Source: Thermoleophilaceae bacterium
Lineage (GTDB): Bacteria > Actinomycetota > Thermoleophilia > Solirubrobacterales > Thermoleophilaceae
NCBI GenBank assembly: GCA_019683805.1
Contig: JADGHQ010000016.1
Span: forward strand, 1-42,681
Direction of reading: 5' to 3'
DNA length: 42,681 nt
Below the pieces are notes generated by a model that did not search any database, had not been told where the DNA came from, and worked only from the letters and a program-made list of their open reading frames with translations. The position numbers and the translations under genes are program-made. Positions 35,385 to 42,681 of the stretch are shown here, one piece after another (position 1 is the first letter of the stretch; the number at the start of each line of letters is the position of its first letter).

Positions 35385-36341
35385 ATGGCGGCGTTCGACG
35401 TGATCACGACGGGGCGGGTCGGCGTCGACCTCTACCCGCAGCAGTCCGGCGTGAGCCTCGCCGAGGTCGAGTCGTTCGCGAAGTACCTCGGCGGCAGCGC
35501 GACGAACGTCGCCGTGCAGGCGGCGCTGCTCGGAAGCAGGAGCGCCGTCGTCACCAAGGTCGGCGACGACCCGTTCGGCCCGTTCGTGCGCGGCGCGCTC
35601 GAGCGCTTCGGCGTCGACCCCCGCTGGGTCGGCACCGACCCGACCCTGCGCACGCCGATCGTCTTCTGCGAGATCCACCCGCCCGACCACTTCCCGCTGC
35701 TCTTCTACCGTGAGCCCAAGGCTCCGGACATGAACCTCACCCCCGAGGACTTCGACCTCGACTCCGTCCGGGAGGCAAAGGTGTTCTGGACCACGGGCAC
35801 CGGCCTCTCGGACGAGCCGAGTCGGAGCACCGTGCTCCAGATGCTCGAGGAGCGGGGGCGCTCGGGGGTCACGATCCACGACCTCGACCACCGGCCGATG
35901 TTCTGGCGCGACGAGTCCGAGGCGACGCGCTGGGCGCGCGAGGCCCTCCGGCACGTGACGGTCGCGGTCGGCAACCGGGACGAGGTGGAGGTGGCGGTCG
36001 GGACGCGCGACCCCGATCGGGCCGCGGAGGCGCTGCTCGATCTCGGCGTCGAGCTCGCGATCGTGAAGAAGGGCCCCGAGGGAGTGCTCGCGCGCACGGC
36101 CGACGAGCGCGTCGAGCTCCCACCCATCCGGCTCGAGGTCGTGAACGGGCTCGGGGCCGGCGACGCCTTCGGCGGCACGCTCGCGCACGGGCTCGCGCAC
36201 GGCTGGGATCTCGAGCGCACGATCCGCGCCGCCAACGCGGCCGGCGCGATCTCCGCCTCGCGGCTCGCGTGCGCCGACGACTTCCCCACGCTCCCAGAGA
36301 TCGAAGAGGTGCTGTCCCGAAAGGAATCCGCTCGTGCCTGA
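35385..36341 (+). CDS. iolC: 5-dehydro-2-deoxygluconokinase (PfkB family)
   Basis: A 318-residue ribokinase-like kinase that phosphorylates 5-dehydro-2-deoxy-D-gluconate at O6. The N-terminal PfkB signature is GGSATNVAVQAALLG, and the C-terminal signature NGLGAGDAFGG holds the catalytic Asp260. Segments FPLLFYREPKAPDMNL and DLDHRPMFWRDE are IolC-like. The length is that of a stand-alone kinase; there is no C-terminal DUF2090 aldolase-like extension as found fused to some IolC proteins. It starts 3 bases after the previous stop and overlaps iolB by 8 bases. Confidence 0.92.
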   Translation: MAAFDVITTGRVGVDLYPQQSGVSLAEVESFAKYLGGSATNVAVQAALLGSRSAVVTKVGDDPFGPFVRGALERFGVDPRWVGTDPTLRTPIVFCEIHPPDHFPLLFYREPKAPDMNLTPEDFDLDSVREAKVFWTTGTGLSDEPSRSTVLQMLEERGRSGVTIHDLDHRPMFWRDESEATRWAREALRHVTVAVGNRDEVEVAVGTRDPDRAAEALLDLGVELAIVKKGPEGVLARTADERVELPPIRLEVVNGLGAGDAFGGTLAHGLAHGWDLERTIRAANAAGAISASRLACADDFPTLPEIEEVLSRKESARA

Positions 36342-37146
36342 TCTGCTGATCCCCTCCTCCCCCGCTCCCGCGGCGGGCGAGCCCGTGGTGCGCGTGACCC
36401 CGGAGTCGGCCGGCTGGGAGTACGTCGGCTTCGAGGTTCACCGGCTCGCGGAAGGCGAGCAGCGCAGCTTCCACGCCGACGGGCGCGAGCTCTGCCTCGT
36501 GATGCTCGGCGGGCGCGCCGACGTGAACGCCGGCGCGCGCAGCTGGAGCGCGGTCGGCGGGCGCGCGAACGTCTTCGACGGCCTGCCGGCGTCGGTCTAC
36601 TCTCCCGCGGGGCAGCCGCTGTCGGCCCGCGCGGTCGGCGGCGAGGCCGAGGTCGCGCTCTGCTGGTCGCCGGCCGAGGGTCGCGCCGACCTCGAGCCCG
36701 CCCTGATCGACGCGGACGACATCGACCTCGAGATCCGGGGGTCGGGCAACATGGAGCGGCGCATTCACCCGATCCTGATGGGCGATCGCCCCGCCGAGCG
36801 GCTGCTCGTCGTCGAGGTCATCACCCCCGGCGGGCACTGGTCGAGCTACCCGCCGCACAAGCACGACCGCCACGCCCCGCCCGAGGAGACCTTCCTCGAG
36901 GAGACCTACTACCACCGCATCGACCCGCCGCGCGGCTTCGGCTTCCAGCGCGTCTACACGGACGACCGCTCGCTCGACGAGACGGTCACCTTCACCGACG
37001 GCGACGTGGTGCTCGTGCCGCGCGGGTACCACACCGTCTCGGCTCCCCCGGGCTACGACGTCTACTACCTGAACGTGATGGCCGGGCCGTTGCGCGAGTG
37101 GGCCTTCGCCAACGACCCGGACCACGCCTGGCTGTTCGGCTGCTGA
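36334..37146 (+). CDS. iolB: 5-deoxy-glucuronate isomerase
   Basis: A 270-residue bicupin that converts 5-deoxy-D-glucuronate, the product of IolD, into 5-dehydro-2-deoxy-D-gluconate, the substrate of IolC. The metal-site motif SYPPHKHD (His175, His177) followed by FLEETYYH is diagnostic of IolB. The C-terminal VPRGYHTVSAPPGYDVYYLN is also characteristic and brings another His. GTG start inside the end of iolC, so the two are coupled. Last gene of the operon; its stop codon lies in the terminator stem. Confidence 0.95.
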   Translation: MPDLLIPSSPAPAAGEPVVRVTPESAGWEYVGFEVHRLAEGEQRSFHADGRELCLVMLGGRADVNAGARSWSAVGGRANVFDGLPASVYSPAGQPLSARAVGGEAEVALCWSPAEGRADLEPALIDADDIDLEIRGSGNMERRIHPILMGDRPAERLLVVEVITPGGHWSSYPPHKHDRHAPPEETFLEETYYHRIDPPRGFGFQRVYTDDRSLDETVTFTDGDVVLVPRGYHTVSAPPGYDVYYLNVMAGPLREWAFANDPDHAWLFGC

Positions 37147-37172
37147 GCGGCCAGGGGCCGTGGCCGCTCAGC
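37142..37172. terminator. Strong bidirectional terminator between iolB and iolA
   Basis: A perfect 12-bp stem (37142-37153 with 37161-37172) closes a 7-base loop GGGGCCG. The iolB TGA is inside the left arm. The convergent iolA gene ends at 37195, so the hairpin can serve both transcripts. Confidence 0.75.
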
Positions 37173-37194
37173 GGTCACGGCCCGAGCGACCCGC

Positions 37195-38712
37195 CTAGAA
37201 CTCGCCGAACAGCCTGGCGTCCGCCGACTCGCTGAAGAAGCGCGAGGTGACGGTCTTCTTGCGCGTGTAGAACTCGACGGCGTCGGTGCCGTGCGCGTGC
37301 AGGTCGCCGAGGAAGGAGTCCTTCCAGCCGGAGAACGGGAAGAACGCCACCGGCGCGGCCACGCCCACGTTCACGCCCACCATGCCGGCCTCGACGTCGT
37401 GCCGGTAGCGGCGGACCGCCGCGCCCGACTCGGTGAAGATCGAGGTGCCGTTGCCGTAGCGGCTCGAGTTCACGATCTCGATCGCCTCGGCGAGCGTCTG
37501 GGCGTGGATGATCGACAGCACCGGGCCGAAGACCTCGTCCTGCGCGATCTCCATGTCGGGCGTCACGCCGTCGACGATCGTGGGACCGATGAAGGCGTGG
37601 TCGCCGTCGCCGCCCCGGCGGCCGTCCACGAGGAGCCTCGCGCCCGCGTCGACGGCGCGCTGGACGTAGCCCTCGATGCGCTCCCGCGCCTGGCACGAGA
37701 TCACCGGGCCCACGGCCACGTCGCTCTCGAGCCCGTTGCCCACCCGCAGGCCTTGAGCCGCCTCGGCGAGCGGGCCCACGAGGGCGTCGTGCGCCTCGGC
37801 GACGGTCACCACGACCGAGCCCGCCATGCAGCGCTGGCCGGCGGCGCCGAAGGCGCTCGTGAGGATGCCGTCGACCGTCTTCGGGATGACGGCGTCCGGC
37901 ATCACGACGATGTGGTTCTTCGCCCCCCCGAGCGCCTGCACGCGCTTGCCCGCCTTCGCGGCGCCCTCGTAGACGATGCGCGCCACGCGGGCCGAGCCGA
38001 CGAACGAGACCGCGTCGATCCCGGGCGAGTCGAGGATGGCCTGCACCACCTCGGCGTCGCCGTTGACGAGGTTGACGACGCCCGGCGGCAGCTCAAGCTC
38101 GTGGAGGATCTCGAACACGCGGTTCTGCGTGAGCGGAACCTGCTCGGAGGGCTTGAGGATGAAGCTGTTGCCCGTCGCGATCGCGAACGGCAGGAACCAG
38201 AACGGCACCATCGCCGGGAAGTTGAACGGCACGATCGCGGCGCAGACGCCCACCGGCTGTCGGATCGTCTCGCAGTCGACGTTCGTCGCGACGTCCTCGA
38301 GGACGCGCCCCTGCATCGTGGTCGGAACGGCGGTGGCGGCCTCGACCATCTCGATCATGCGCCCCACCTCGGCGCGCGCGTCGGGCAGGGTCTTGCCCAT
38401 CTCCGTGGTTACGAGCCGGGCGAGCTCGTCGGCCTCGGACACGAGGCGCTCGCGCAGACGGAAGAGCACCTTCGCGCGGGCGATCGGCGAGCGGGAGCGC
38501 CAGACCTTGAAGCCCGCGCGCGCGGCCTCTACGGCCTTCTCGAGGTCGGCGGCCGTCGAGAGCGGCACGCGCGCGAGCACCTCCTGGGTCGCGGGGTTCA
38601 GGACGTCGAGCAGGCGGGCGCCTGACGGGGCCGTCCACTCACCGCCCACGTAATTCTCGAGCACGCGGACATCGCTCGTCGCGTTGGGGGCGCTCTGCGT
38701 GGTGGTGGTCAC
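37195..38712 (-). CDS. iolA: Methylmalonate/malonate-semialdehyde dehydrogenase (CoA-acylating)
   Basis: A 505-residue CoA-acylating aldehyde dehydrogenase. The active-site Cys295 lies in GAAGQRCMAGSVVV, and LGGAKNH (262-268) replaces the usual ELGG; both are hallmarks of MmsA/IolA. Asn164 is in PFNFPAM. In inositol catabolism it converts malonate semialdehyde to acetyl-CoA and CO2; the same enzyme acts on methylmalonate semialdehyde in valine breakdown. GTG start with GGAGGAG upstream. It converges with the iol operon and diverges from the alcohol dehydrogenase gene; an own promoter is not clear. Confidence 0.93.
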   Translation of the reverse strand: MTTTTQSAPNATSDVRVLENYVGGEWTAPSGARLLDVLNPATQEVLARVPLSTAADLEKAVEAARAGFKVWRSRSPIARAKVLFRLRERLVSEADELARLVTTEMGKTLPDARAEVGRMIEMVEAATAVPTTMQGRVLEDVATNVDCETIRQPVGVCAAIVPFNFPAMVPFWFLPFAIATGNSFILKPSEQVPLTQNRVFEILHELELPPGVVNLVNGDAEVVQAILDSPGIDAVSFVGSARVARIVYEGAAKAGKRVQALGGAKNHIVVMPDAVIPKTVDGILTSAFGAAGQRCMAGSVVVTVAEAHDALVGPLAEAAQGLRVGNGLESDVAVGPVISCQARERIEGYVQRAVDAGARLLVDGRRGGDGDHAFIGPTIVDGVTPDMEIAQDEVFGPVLSIIHAQTLAEAIEIVNSSRYGNGTSIFTESGAAVRRYRHDVEAGMVGVNVGVAAPVAFFPFSGWKDSFLGDLHAHGTDAVEFYTRKKTVTSRFFSESADARLFGEF

Positions 38713-38732
38713 GTCTCCTCCGGAGGTCTGGC

Positions 38733-38761
38733 TTGACTAAGTGTGGCGCACACGCTAGAAG
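38733..38761 (+). promoter_or_regulatory. Promoter of the zinc alcohol dehydrogenase gene
   Basis: TTGACT (38733-38738), 17-bp spacer, TAGAAG (38756-38761). Start of transcription near 38768-38770. The spacer holds the small inverted repeat GTGTG-GCG-CACAC (38741-38753). Confidence 0.7.
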
Positions 38762-38769
38762 CCTGGCTT

Positions 38770-39984
38770 ATGGAACACTCCAAATCCTATCGCTCGCGCC
38801 CCTCGGACTCCAGCGCCTCGAACGGCTCGGGCAGCGCCCGCGCCGCCGTGATGAAGGCGCCGGGCCGGCTCGAGCTGGAGCGCTTCCCGGTGCCCGACCC
38901 CGAGCCGGGCGCTGTGCTCCTGAAGATCTCCTATTCCGGGATCTGCGGAACCGACAAGCACACCTTCCGCGGCGAGACGCTCCAGTACGCGGGCACGCCG
39001 CACGAGCGCCGGATCGAGTACCCGCTGATCTGCGGGCACGAGAACGTGGGCACCATCGCCGCGATCGGCGGCCGCGAGCCGCTGCTCGACAGCGAGGGCG
39101 TCCCGCTGCGGCCCGGCGACCGCGTGGTCCCGGCGGCGAACGTGCCCTGCGGGAGCTGCTGGTTCTGCCGTAGCGGCCAGCCCTACTACATGTGCGAGCG
39201 CCTCGACGACTACGGGAACAGCCTCAACGCCAAGTCGCCGCCGCACCTGTTCGGGGGCTGGGCCGAGTACATGTACGTCCTCCCCGGCACCCCCCTGTTC
39301 AGGGTTCCCGACGAGCTGCCCGACGAGGTCGCCGTGCTCACCGAGGTGATGGCGGTGACCCACGGCTTCGAGCTCGCGCGCCGGCTCTACAGCACGCCGT
39401 TCGGCGAGAGCGTCGCGGTGATCGGCGTCGGCCCGCTCGGCATGTGCCACCTGATCAAGGCGAGGCTGCTCGGCTGCGGCCGGCTGATCGCGATCGACCG
39501 GCTTCCCTCCCGCGTCGAGATGGCCGGCGAGTTCGGCGCGACCCTCGGGCTGAACGCCGCCGAGCTCGACGAGGAGGAGCTGATCGCGCGCGTGCGAGAG
39601 CACACCGGCGGGCGCGGGGCCGACATCGTGCTCGACTGCAGCGGGGTGCCGGAGACGTTCGTCACGAGCCTGCGCATGGCGCGCGTGGGCGGAACCGTGG
39701 TCGAGTCGGGCGCCTTCGTCGACATGGGCCCCGTGGCGATCAACCCGAACGCCGACATCTGCACCAGGAACGTGAACGTCCTCGGAGTCGGCGGCGAGAC
39801 GGCGGAGTCCTACCGGCCGGCCATGGAGCTGCTCGCGCGCAACATCGACCGCCTGCCGCTCGACCGGCTCGTGACGCACAAGATGGCGCTCGAGGATGCG
39901 CAGCGCGCCGTCGAGATCGCGCAGGCGGACGGGGCGATGAAGGTCGTGCTCTCGGGCGGCATCGCGCCGGCGGAGGCGGCGTGA
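38770..39984 (+). CDS. Zinc-dependent alcohol/polyol dehydrogenase (MDR family)
   Basis: A medium-chain dehydrogenase of about 404 residues. The catalytic zinc site is in GICGTDKHTF and CGHENVG; the structural zinc Cys cluster is in VPCGSCWFCRSGQPYYMC; the NAD(P) motif is VIGVGPLGMCH. This layout fits sorbitol, threonine or glucose dehydrogenase-like enzymes, so an inositol or sugar alcohol is a likely substrate. ATG 38770 is chosen because the MDR N-terminal strand (ARAAVMKAPGRLEL) begins before the internal ATG 38851, and because TAGAAG lies 8 bases upstream, as for a leaderless mRNA. Operator copy 7 covers codons 1-5. Confidence 0.87.
   Translation: MEHSKSYRSRPSDSSASNGSGSARAAVMKAPGRLELERFPVPDPEPGAVLLKISYSGICGTDKHTFRGETLQYAGTPHERRIEYPLICGHENVGTIAAIGGREPLLDSEGVPLRPGDRVVPAANVPCGSCWFCRSGQPYYMCERLDDYGNSLNAKSPPHLFGGWAEYMYVLPGTPLFRVPDELPDEVAVLTEVMAVTHGFELARRLYSTPFGESVAVIGVGPLGMCHLIKARLLGCGRLIAIDRLPSRVEMAGEFGATLGLNAAELDEEELIARVREHTGGRGADIVLDCSGVPETFVTSLRMARVGGTVVESGAFVDMGPVAINPNADICTRNVNVLGVGGETAESYRPAMELLARNIDRLPLDRLVTHKMALEDAQRAVEIAQADGAMKVVLSGGIAPAEAA
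38771..38782. promoter_or_regulatory. LacI-type operator copy 7
   Basis: TGGAACACTCCA, two bases from consensus, at about +2 to +14 and overlapping the start of the dehydrogenase gene. Confidence 0.75.
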
Positions 39985-40062
39985 ACGTACGGCGCGAGGG
40001 CGCGTGCGCGCGGCACGCGCCGCGAACCGTCGATCAGGCGGCAAACCGAAAGGAAGGTGGAC

Positions 40063-40305
40063 ATGCCCAACATCGGGCCTCTCGAAATCACTGTCGTGCT
40101 CATCATCGCCCTGCTCGTACTCGGGCCGAAGCGCCTGCCTGAGGCAGGGCGGGCCGCGGGCAGGGGGATCCGCGAGTTCAAGAACGCGATCACAGGCGGC
40201 GGGGACAGCCAGCCCGAGGCTCTCGCCCTGAGCGCCCCCGAAGCGGCCGCGGGCGCCACGCAGACCGCTGCCGCGAAGCCCCGGCACCCCGCGGAGGGCG
40301 TCTGA
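40063..40305 (+). CDS. tatA: Twin-arginine translocase subunit TatA/TatE
   Basis: An 80-residue protein: a short N-terminus, one membrane helix (residues ~6-21, PLEITVVLIIALLVLG), the hinge GPKRLPEAG, and an amphipathic helix RAAGRGIREFKNAI, followed by a variable Ala-rich tail. This is the TatA/E architecture; TatA forms the pore ring for folded Tat substrates. ATG 40063 is chosen over GTG 40057 since AGGAAGG directly precedes it. No tatB or tatC is adjacent. The two binding proteins in the window have Tat-like signals, which fits but does not prove a link. Confidence 0.9.
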   Translation: MPNIGPLEITVVLIIALLVLGPKRLPEAGRAAGRGIREFKNAITGGGDSQPEALALSAPEAAAGATQTAAAKPRHPAEGV

Positions 40306-40337
40306 CCGCGGCCGGCGTCGGCCCCCGCTCCGATCCC

Positions 40338-41048
40338 ATGCCGGCGGCGTACGGCGGAGCGCCCCTGCGCCTACGCGGGCGCGCGGCCTGGCGCGCGGTC
40401 ATGTTCGACGTCGACGGAACCCTGCTCGACTCGCGCGACGCGATCCTCGACTCCTATCGCGAGGCCACGCGCGAGGTCCTGGGCCGCGAGTACCCGGCCA
40501 CCACGGGCGAGGCGAAGGCCGTGCTCCAGTTGCGCGCGCTCGAGGTGATCGCTCTCCTGGCCGACGGCGATCCCGCTCGCGAGCGCCTTCTCTCAGATGC
40601 CTATCACGCGGCGTACGAGCGGCTCCAGTCGAGCGCGGTGCCCTACAGCGGCGCGCTGGACGCGCTGGGCGCGCTGCGCAGCGCCGGCCTGCGCGTGGCG
40701 GTCGTCACGTCGAAGTCGCGCTCCCGGCTCGAGCTCGACCTCGCGCGAACCGGCCTCGCGCCACTCGTCGACGCGAGCATCGCGGGCGACGAGGTGCGCC
40801 GGGGAAAGCCCGACCCCGAACCGCTGCTCGCAGGGTTGCGGGCGCTCGACGCGCGCGCCGGCGCGGCGCTCTACGTCGGCGACAGCCCGGTCGACGTCGC
40901 CTCCGCGCGCGCCGCGGGCGTGTACTCGGTCGGTGTCACGTTCGGCTTCCACGGGCGCGCGCTGCGCGTCGCCGGCCCGGACCTCCTGATCGACTCCTAC
41001 GACGAGCTCGTCGCGTTCGTGACGGACGGTGCCGCGACGGGCGCCTGA
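40338..41048 (+). CDS. HAD-family hydrolase (phosphoglycolate phosphatase-like)
   Basis: A 236-residue HAD phosphatase. Motif I FDVDGTLLDS has nucleophile Asp24 and acid/base Asp26; motif II is VVTSKS; motif III Lys is in RRGKPDPEP; motif IV YVGDSPVD binds Mg2+. The helical cap between motifs I and II is type C1, as in Gph, PpaX or beta-phosphoglucomutase. It lies just upstream of a GlcD-like oxidase, so a phosphoglycolate phosphatase feeding glycolate to that enzyme is an attractive reading, though inferred. The start may be ATG 40338 or the internal ATG 40401; the latter would leave only one residue before motif I. Confidence 0.88.
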   Translation: MPAAYGGAPLRLRGRAAWRAVMFDVDGTLLDSRDAILDSYREATREVLGREYPATTGEAKAVLQLRALEVIALLADGDPARERLLSDAYHAAYERLQSSAVPYSGALDALGALRSAGLRVAVVTSKSRSRLELDLARTGLAPLVDASIAGDEVRRGKPDPEPLLAGLRALDARAGAALYVGDSPVDVASARAAGVYSVGVTFGFHGRALRVAGPDLLIDSYDELVAFVTDGAATGA

Positions 41049-41100
41049 CGGCCCGCGGCCGGGGAGCGCTGCGCGCCCGTCGCGCACTACCGTGGAGGCC

Positions 41101-41193
41101 GTGGCGCTTCGGTGCAAGTCGACATCCCGGACCGCGCCCGGCGCCGCGGCGCCGCCGAGCGGCACGGGCGCGCCCGCGGGGGAGCGCGAATGA
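41101..41193 (+). CDS. Possible leader ORF upstream of the FAD oxidase
   Basis: A 30-codon frame from GTG 41101 to TGA 41193. Its stop overlaps the ATG of the next gene (ATGA), and TACCGT at 41088-41093 would place the transcript start at or near the GTG. The product is Ala/Gly/Pro-rich with a Cys at position 5 and no recognisable domain. It may be a translated leader that couples to the oxidase, or chance in high-GC DNA. Confidence 0.25.
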   Translation: MALRCKSTSRTAPGAAAPPSGTGAPAGERE

Positions 41194-42569
41194 GCGCTCC
41201 GGCGGCGGCTGCGGCCGACCTCGCCTCGATCGTCGGGGAGCGCAACGTCCGCACGGGCGCGGCACTGCGCCCCTACCTCTCGGACGCCACCGAGGCCCGT
41301 GGGCTCGCCGGCAGCGCCGAGCTCGCGGTGCTCCCGGGCAGCGCCGAGGAGGTCGCCGCGGTCGTCGCCTGGTGCTACGAGCGCGGCGTCCCGATCGTGC
41401 CGCGCGGCGGCGGCACCGGCTTCGCGGGCGGCTGCGTGCCGCTCGGCGGCGAGGTCGTCGTCTCCCTCGAGCGCCTGCGCCGCGCGCGCTCGCTCGACCC
41501 GACCCTCTGGCGCGGGGAGCTCGAGGCCGGGCTCACCACCCGGGAGGTGCAGCGGCTCGCGCGCGAGTCGGGCCTGTGGTTCCCGCCGGACCCGGGCGCG
41601 GCCGAGCAGAGCCAGCTCGGGGGCAACATCGCGACCAACGCCGGCGGGCCGCACGCCTTCAAGTACGGCGTCACGCGCGCCTGGGTGACCGGTGTCGAGG
41701 CGGTCGTGGCGCCGGGGGAGCTGATCCGCGTCGGCGGGCCGCTGCGCAAGGACGTGGCGGGCTACGACCTCCTCGGCCTGCTGGTCGGGTCGGAGGGCAC
41801 GCTCGGCATCGTGACCTCGGCATGGCTGCGCTTCATCCCGCCGCCCGAGGCGGCGCTGCCCGTCGTCTCCTTCCACGCGGACCCGCGCAGCGGCTGCGAG
41901 GCGATCGAGGCCGCGCTCGCGAGCGGCGTCGTGCCCGCGGCGCTCGAGTACCTCGACGCCGGCACGCTCTCGGCCGCCGCGGGGTCGTTTCCGGGCGAGG
42001 CGCCGAGCGGCGCGTTCATGGTGATCGCCGAGGCCGACGGCGCGGCGGACGAGGCGCGGGCCGGCCGCGATGCGCTCGTCGGGGCGGTGCGCGACAGCGC
42101 GCTGTCCGTCCACGCGCCGGACTCGCCGGCGGAGGTCGCCGCGCTCTGGGCGTGGCGCGAGGGGGTGTCGATCGCCGTCACCGCGAAGCGCGGGGGCAAG
42201 CTCAGCGAGGACATCGTGGTGCCGCTCGACCGGCTGGCGGACGCGATCGAGGGCACGGCGGCGATCGGGGCGCGGGTGGGCGTCGAGACCTGCTCCTGGG
42301 GCCACGCGGGCGACGGCAACCTGCACTCCACGCTGATGGTCGACCCCGCGGACCCGGCGGAGCTGCGGCGCGCGGAGGCCGCGTGCGACGAGCTGTTCGC
42401 CCTCGCGATCGAGCTCGGCGGCTCGATCTCCGGCGAGCACGGGCTCGGGCTCGTCAAGAGCGGCCACCTGCGCAAGCAGTGGCCGCCGCGCGCGGTCGAG
42501 CTGCACGAGGCGGTGAAGGAGGCCTTCGACCCGCGCGGCCTCTTCAACCCGCGCAAGAAGCGGCCCTAG
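41190..42569 (+). CDS. FAD-linked oxidase, GlcD-like (glycolate/lactate oxidase subunit)
   Basis: A 459-residue flavoprotein. The N-terminal FAD_binding_4 domain has PRGGGTGFAGGCVPLGG (residues ~70-86) and QLGGNIATNAGGPHAFKYGV. The C-terminal FAD-oxidase domain has CSWGHAGDGNLHSTLM, in which the histidines are typical of the active site, and ends with SGEHGLGLVK and DPRGLFNPRKKRP. Family members oxidise glycolate, D-lactate or other 2-hydroxy acids and pass electrons to quinone or FeS partners. ATG 41190 is supported by GGGGGAG upstream. Neither GlcE nor GlcF appears before the window ends. Confidence 0.9.
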   Translation: MSAPAAAAADLASIVGERNVRTGAALRPYLSDATEARGLAGSAELAVLPGSAEEVAAVVAWCYERGVPIVPRGGGTGFAGGCVPLGGEVVVSLERLRRARSLDPTLWRGELEAGLTTREVQRLARESGLWFPPDPGAAEQSQLGGNIATNAGGPHAFKYGVTRAWVTGVEAVVAPGELIRVGGPLRKDVAGYDLLGLLVGSEGTLGIVTSAWLRFIPPPEAALPVVSFHADPRSGCEAIEAALASGVVPAALEYLDAGTLSAAAGSFPGEAPSGAFMVIAEADGAADEARAGRDALVGAVRDSALSVHAPDSPAEVAALWAWREGVSIAVTAKRGGKLSEDIVVPLDRLADAIEGTAAIGARVGVETCSWGHAGDGNLHSTLMVDPADPAELRRAEAACDELFALAIELGGSISGEHGLGLVKSGHLRKQWPPRAVELHEAVKEAFDPRGLFNPRKKRP

Positions 42570-42681
42570 CCGCGGCGTCCTCGGGTTGTCCTCAGGGTCG
42601 TCTCGCGCGCCAGCCGTATTGCGGCCCCGGCCGCGAATCCCGATCATCCAGTTCGTGAGCGCCCCCGACACAGCGGTGACC

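Noticed and set aside
33642-36200. 852-codon open frame on the minus strand opposite iolG to iolC
   Set aside because: Shadow frame; the plus-strand proteins carry full family motifs and catalytic residues.
40310-40323. GGCCG-GCGT-CGGCC hairpin after tatA as a terminator
   Set aside because: The stem is only 5 bp and such pairs are frequent by chance at this G+C; the HAD gene follows closely on the same strand.
42656-42681. GTG start of a further gene running off the window end
   Set aside because: Only nine codons are visible and no Shine-Dalgarno sequence or clear promoter supports it. The 112-bp tail after the FAD oxidase gene is otherwise featureless.

Overview
High-GC chromosomal DNA (roughly 70% G+C by eye) from an actinobacterium-like organism. 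GTG and TTG starts are common, the two binding proteins look like Tat-exported lipoproteins, and several genes have a -10-like hexamer only 6-9 bases upstream of the start codon (leaderless style). A member of Thermoleophilia or a related actinobacterial class would fit, but this is inferred from gene content and not proven.

Layout. 1-2.4 kb: tRNA-Cys, a cupin protein, heme A synthase (ctaA), tRNA-Gly and a small SRPBCC protein. 2.6-8.5 kb: a complete cydABDC locus for cytochrome bd oxidase and its ABC exporter. 8.6-10.0 kb: a class III aminotransferase with its own inverted repeat upstream. 10.0-21.3 kb (minus strand): a ten-gene operon read from 21.3 kb, with a TIM-barrel isomerase, a four-gene carbohydrate ABC transporter, a second isomerase, an aldehyde dehydrogenase, IolD, an HpcH/HpaI-type aldolase and a D-2-hydroxyacid dehydrogenase. 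21.5-23.6 kb: two tandem LacI-family repressors. 23.6-28.7 kb (minus): a DMT transporter and a Pot-type ABC transporter with both permeases fused in one chain. 28.8-31.0 kb (minus): a paralogous isomerase and a third LacI repressor. 31.2-37.1 kb (plus): an inositol operon with three Gfo/Idh/MocA oxidoreductases, an IolE-like protein, IolC and IolB. 37.2-40.0 kb: IolA (minus) and a zinc alcohol dehydrogenase (plus). 40.0-42.6 kb: TatA, a HAD phosphatase and a GlcD-like FAD oxidase.

How it works together. The 10-40 kb block encodes catabolism of myo-inositol or related cyclitols: uptake by two ABC systems, oxidation by IolG-like enzymes, dehydration (IolE), ring hydrolysis (IolD), isomerisation (IolB), phosphorylation (IolC), and conversion of malonate semialdehyde to acetyl-CoA (IolA). 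No IolJ aldolase is visible.

The most striking feature is a shared 12-bp operator, consensus TGGAACGTTCCA. Seven copies sit in the control regions of five transcription units plus one repressor gene, nearly always just downstream of a recognisable promoter. All three LacI proteins carry the same recognition-helix sequence, so the dispersed operons probably form one local regulon. Within the two tandem repressor genes a 61-bp stretch coding for the helix-turn-helix is identical at the DNA level.
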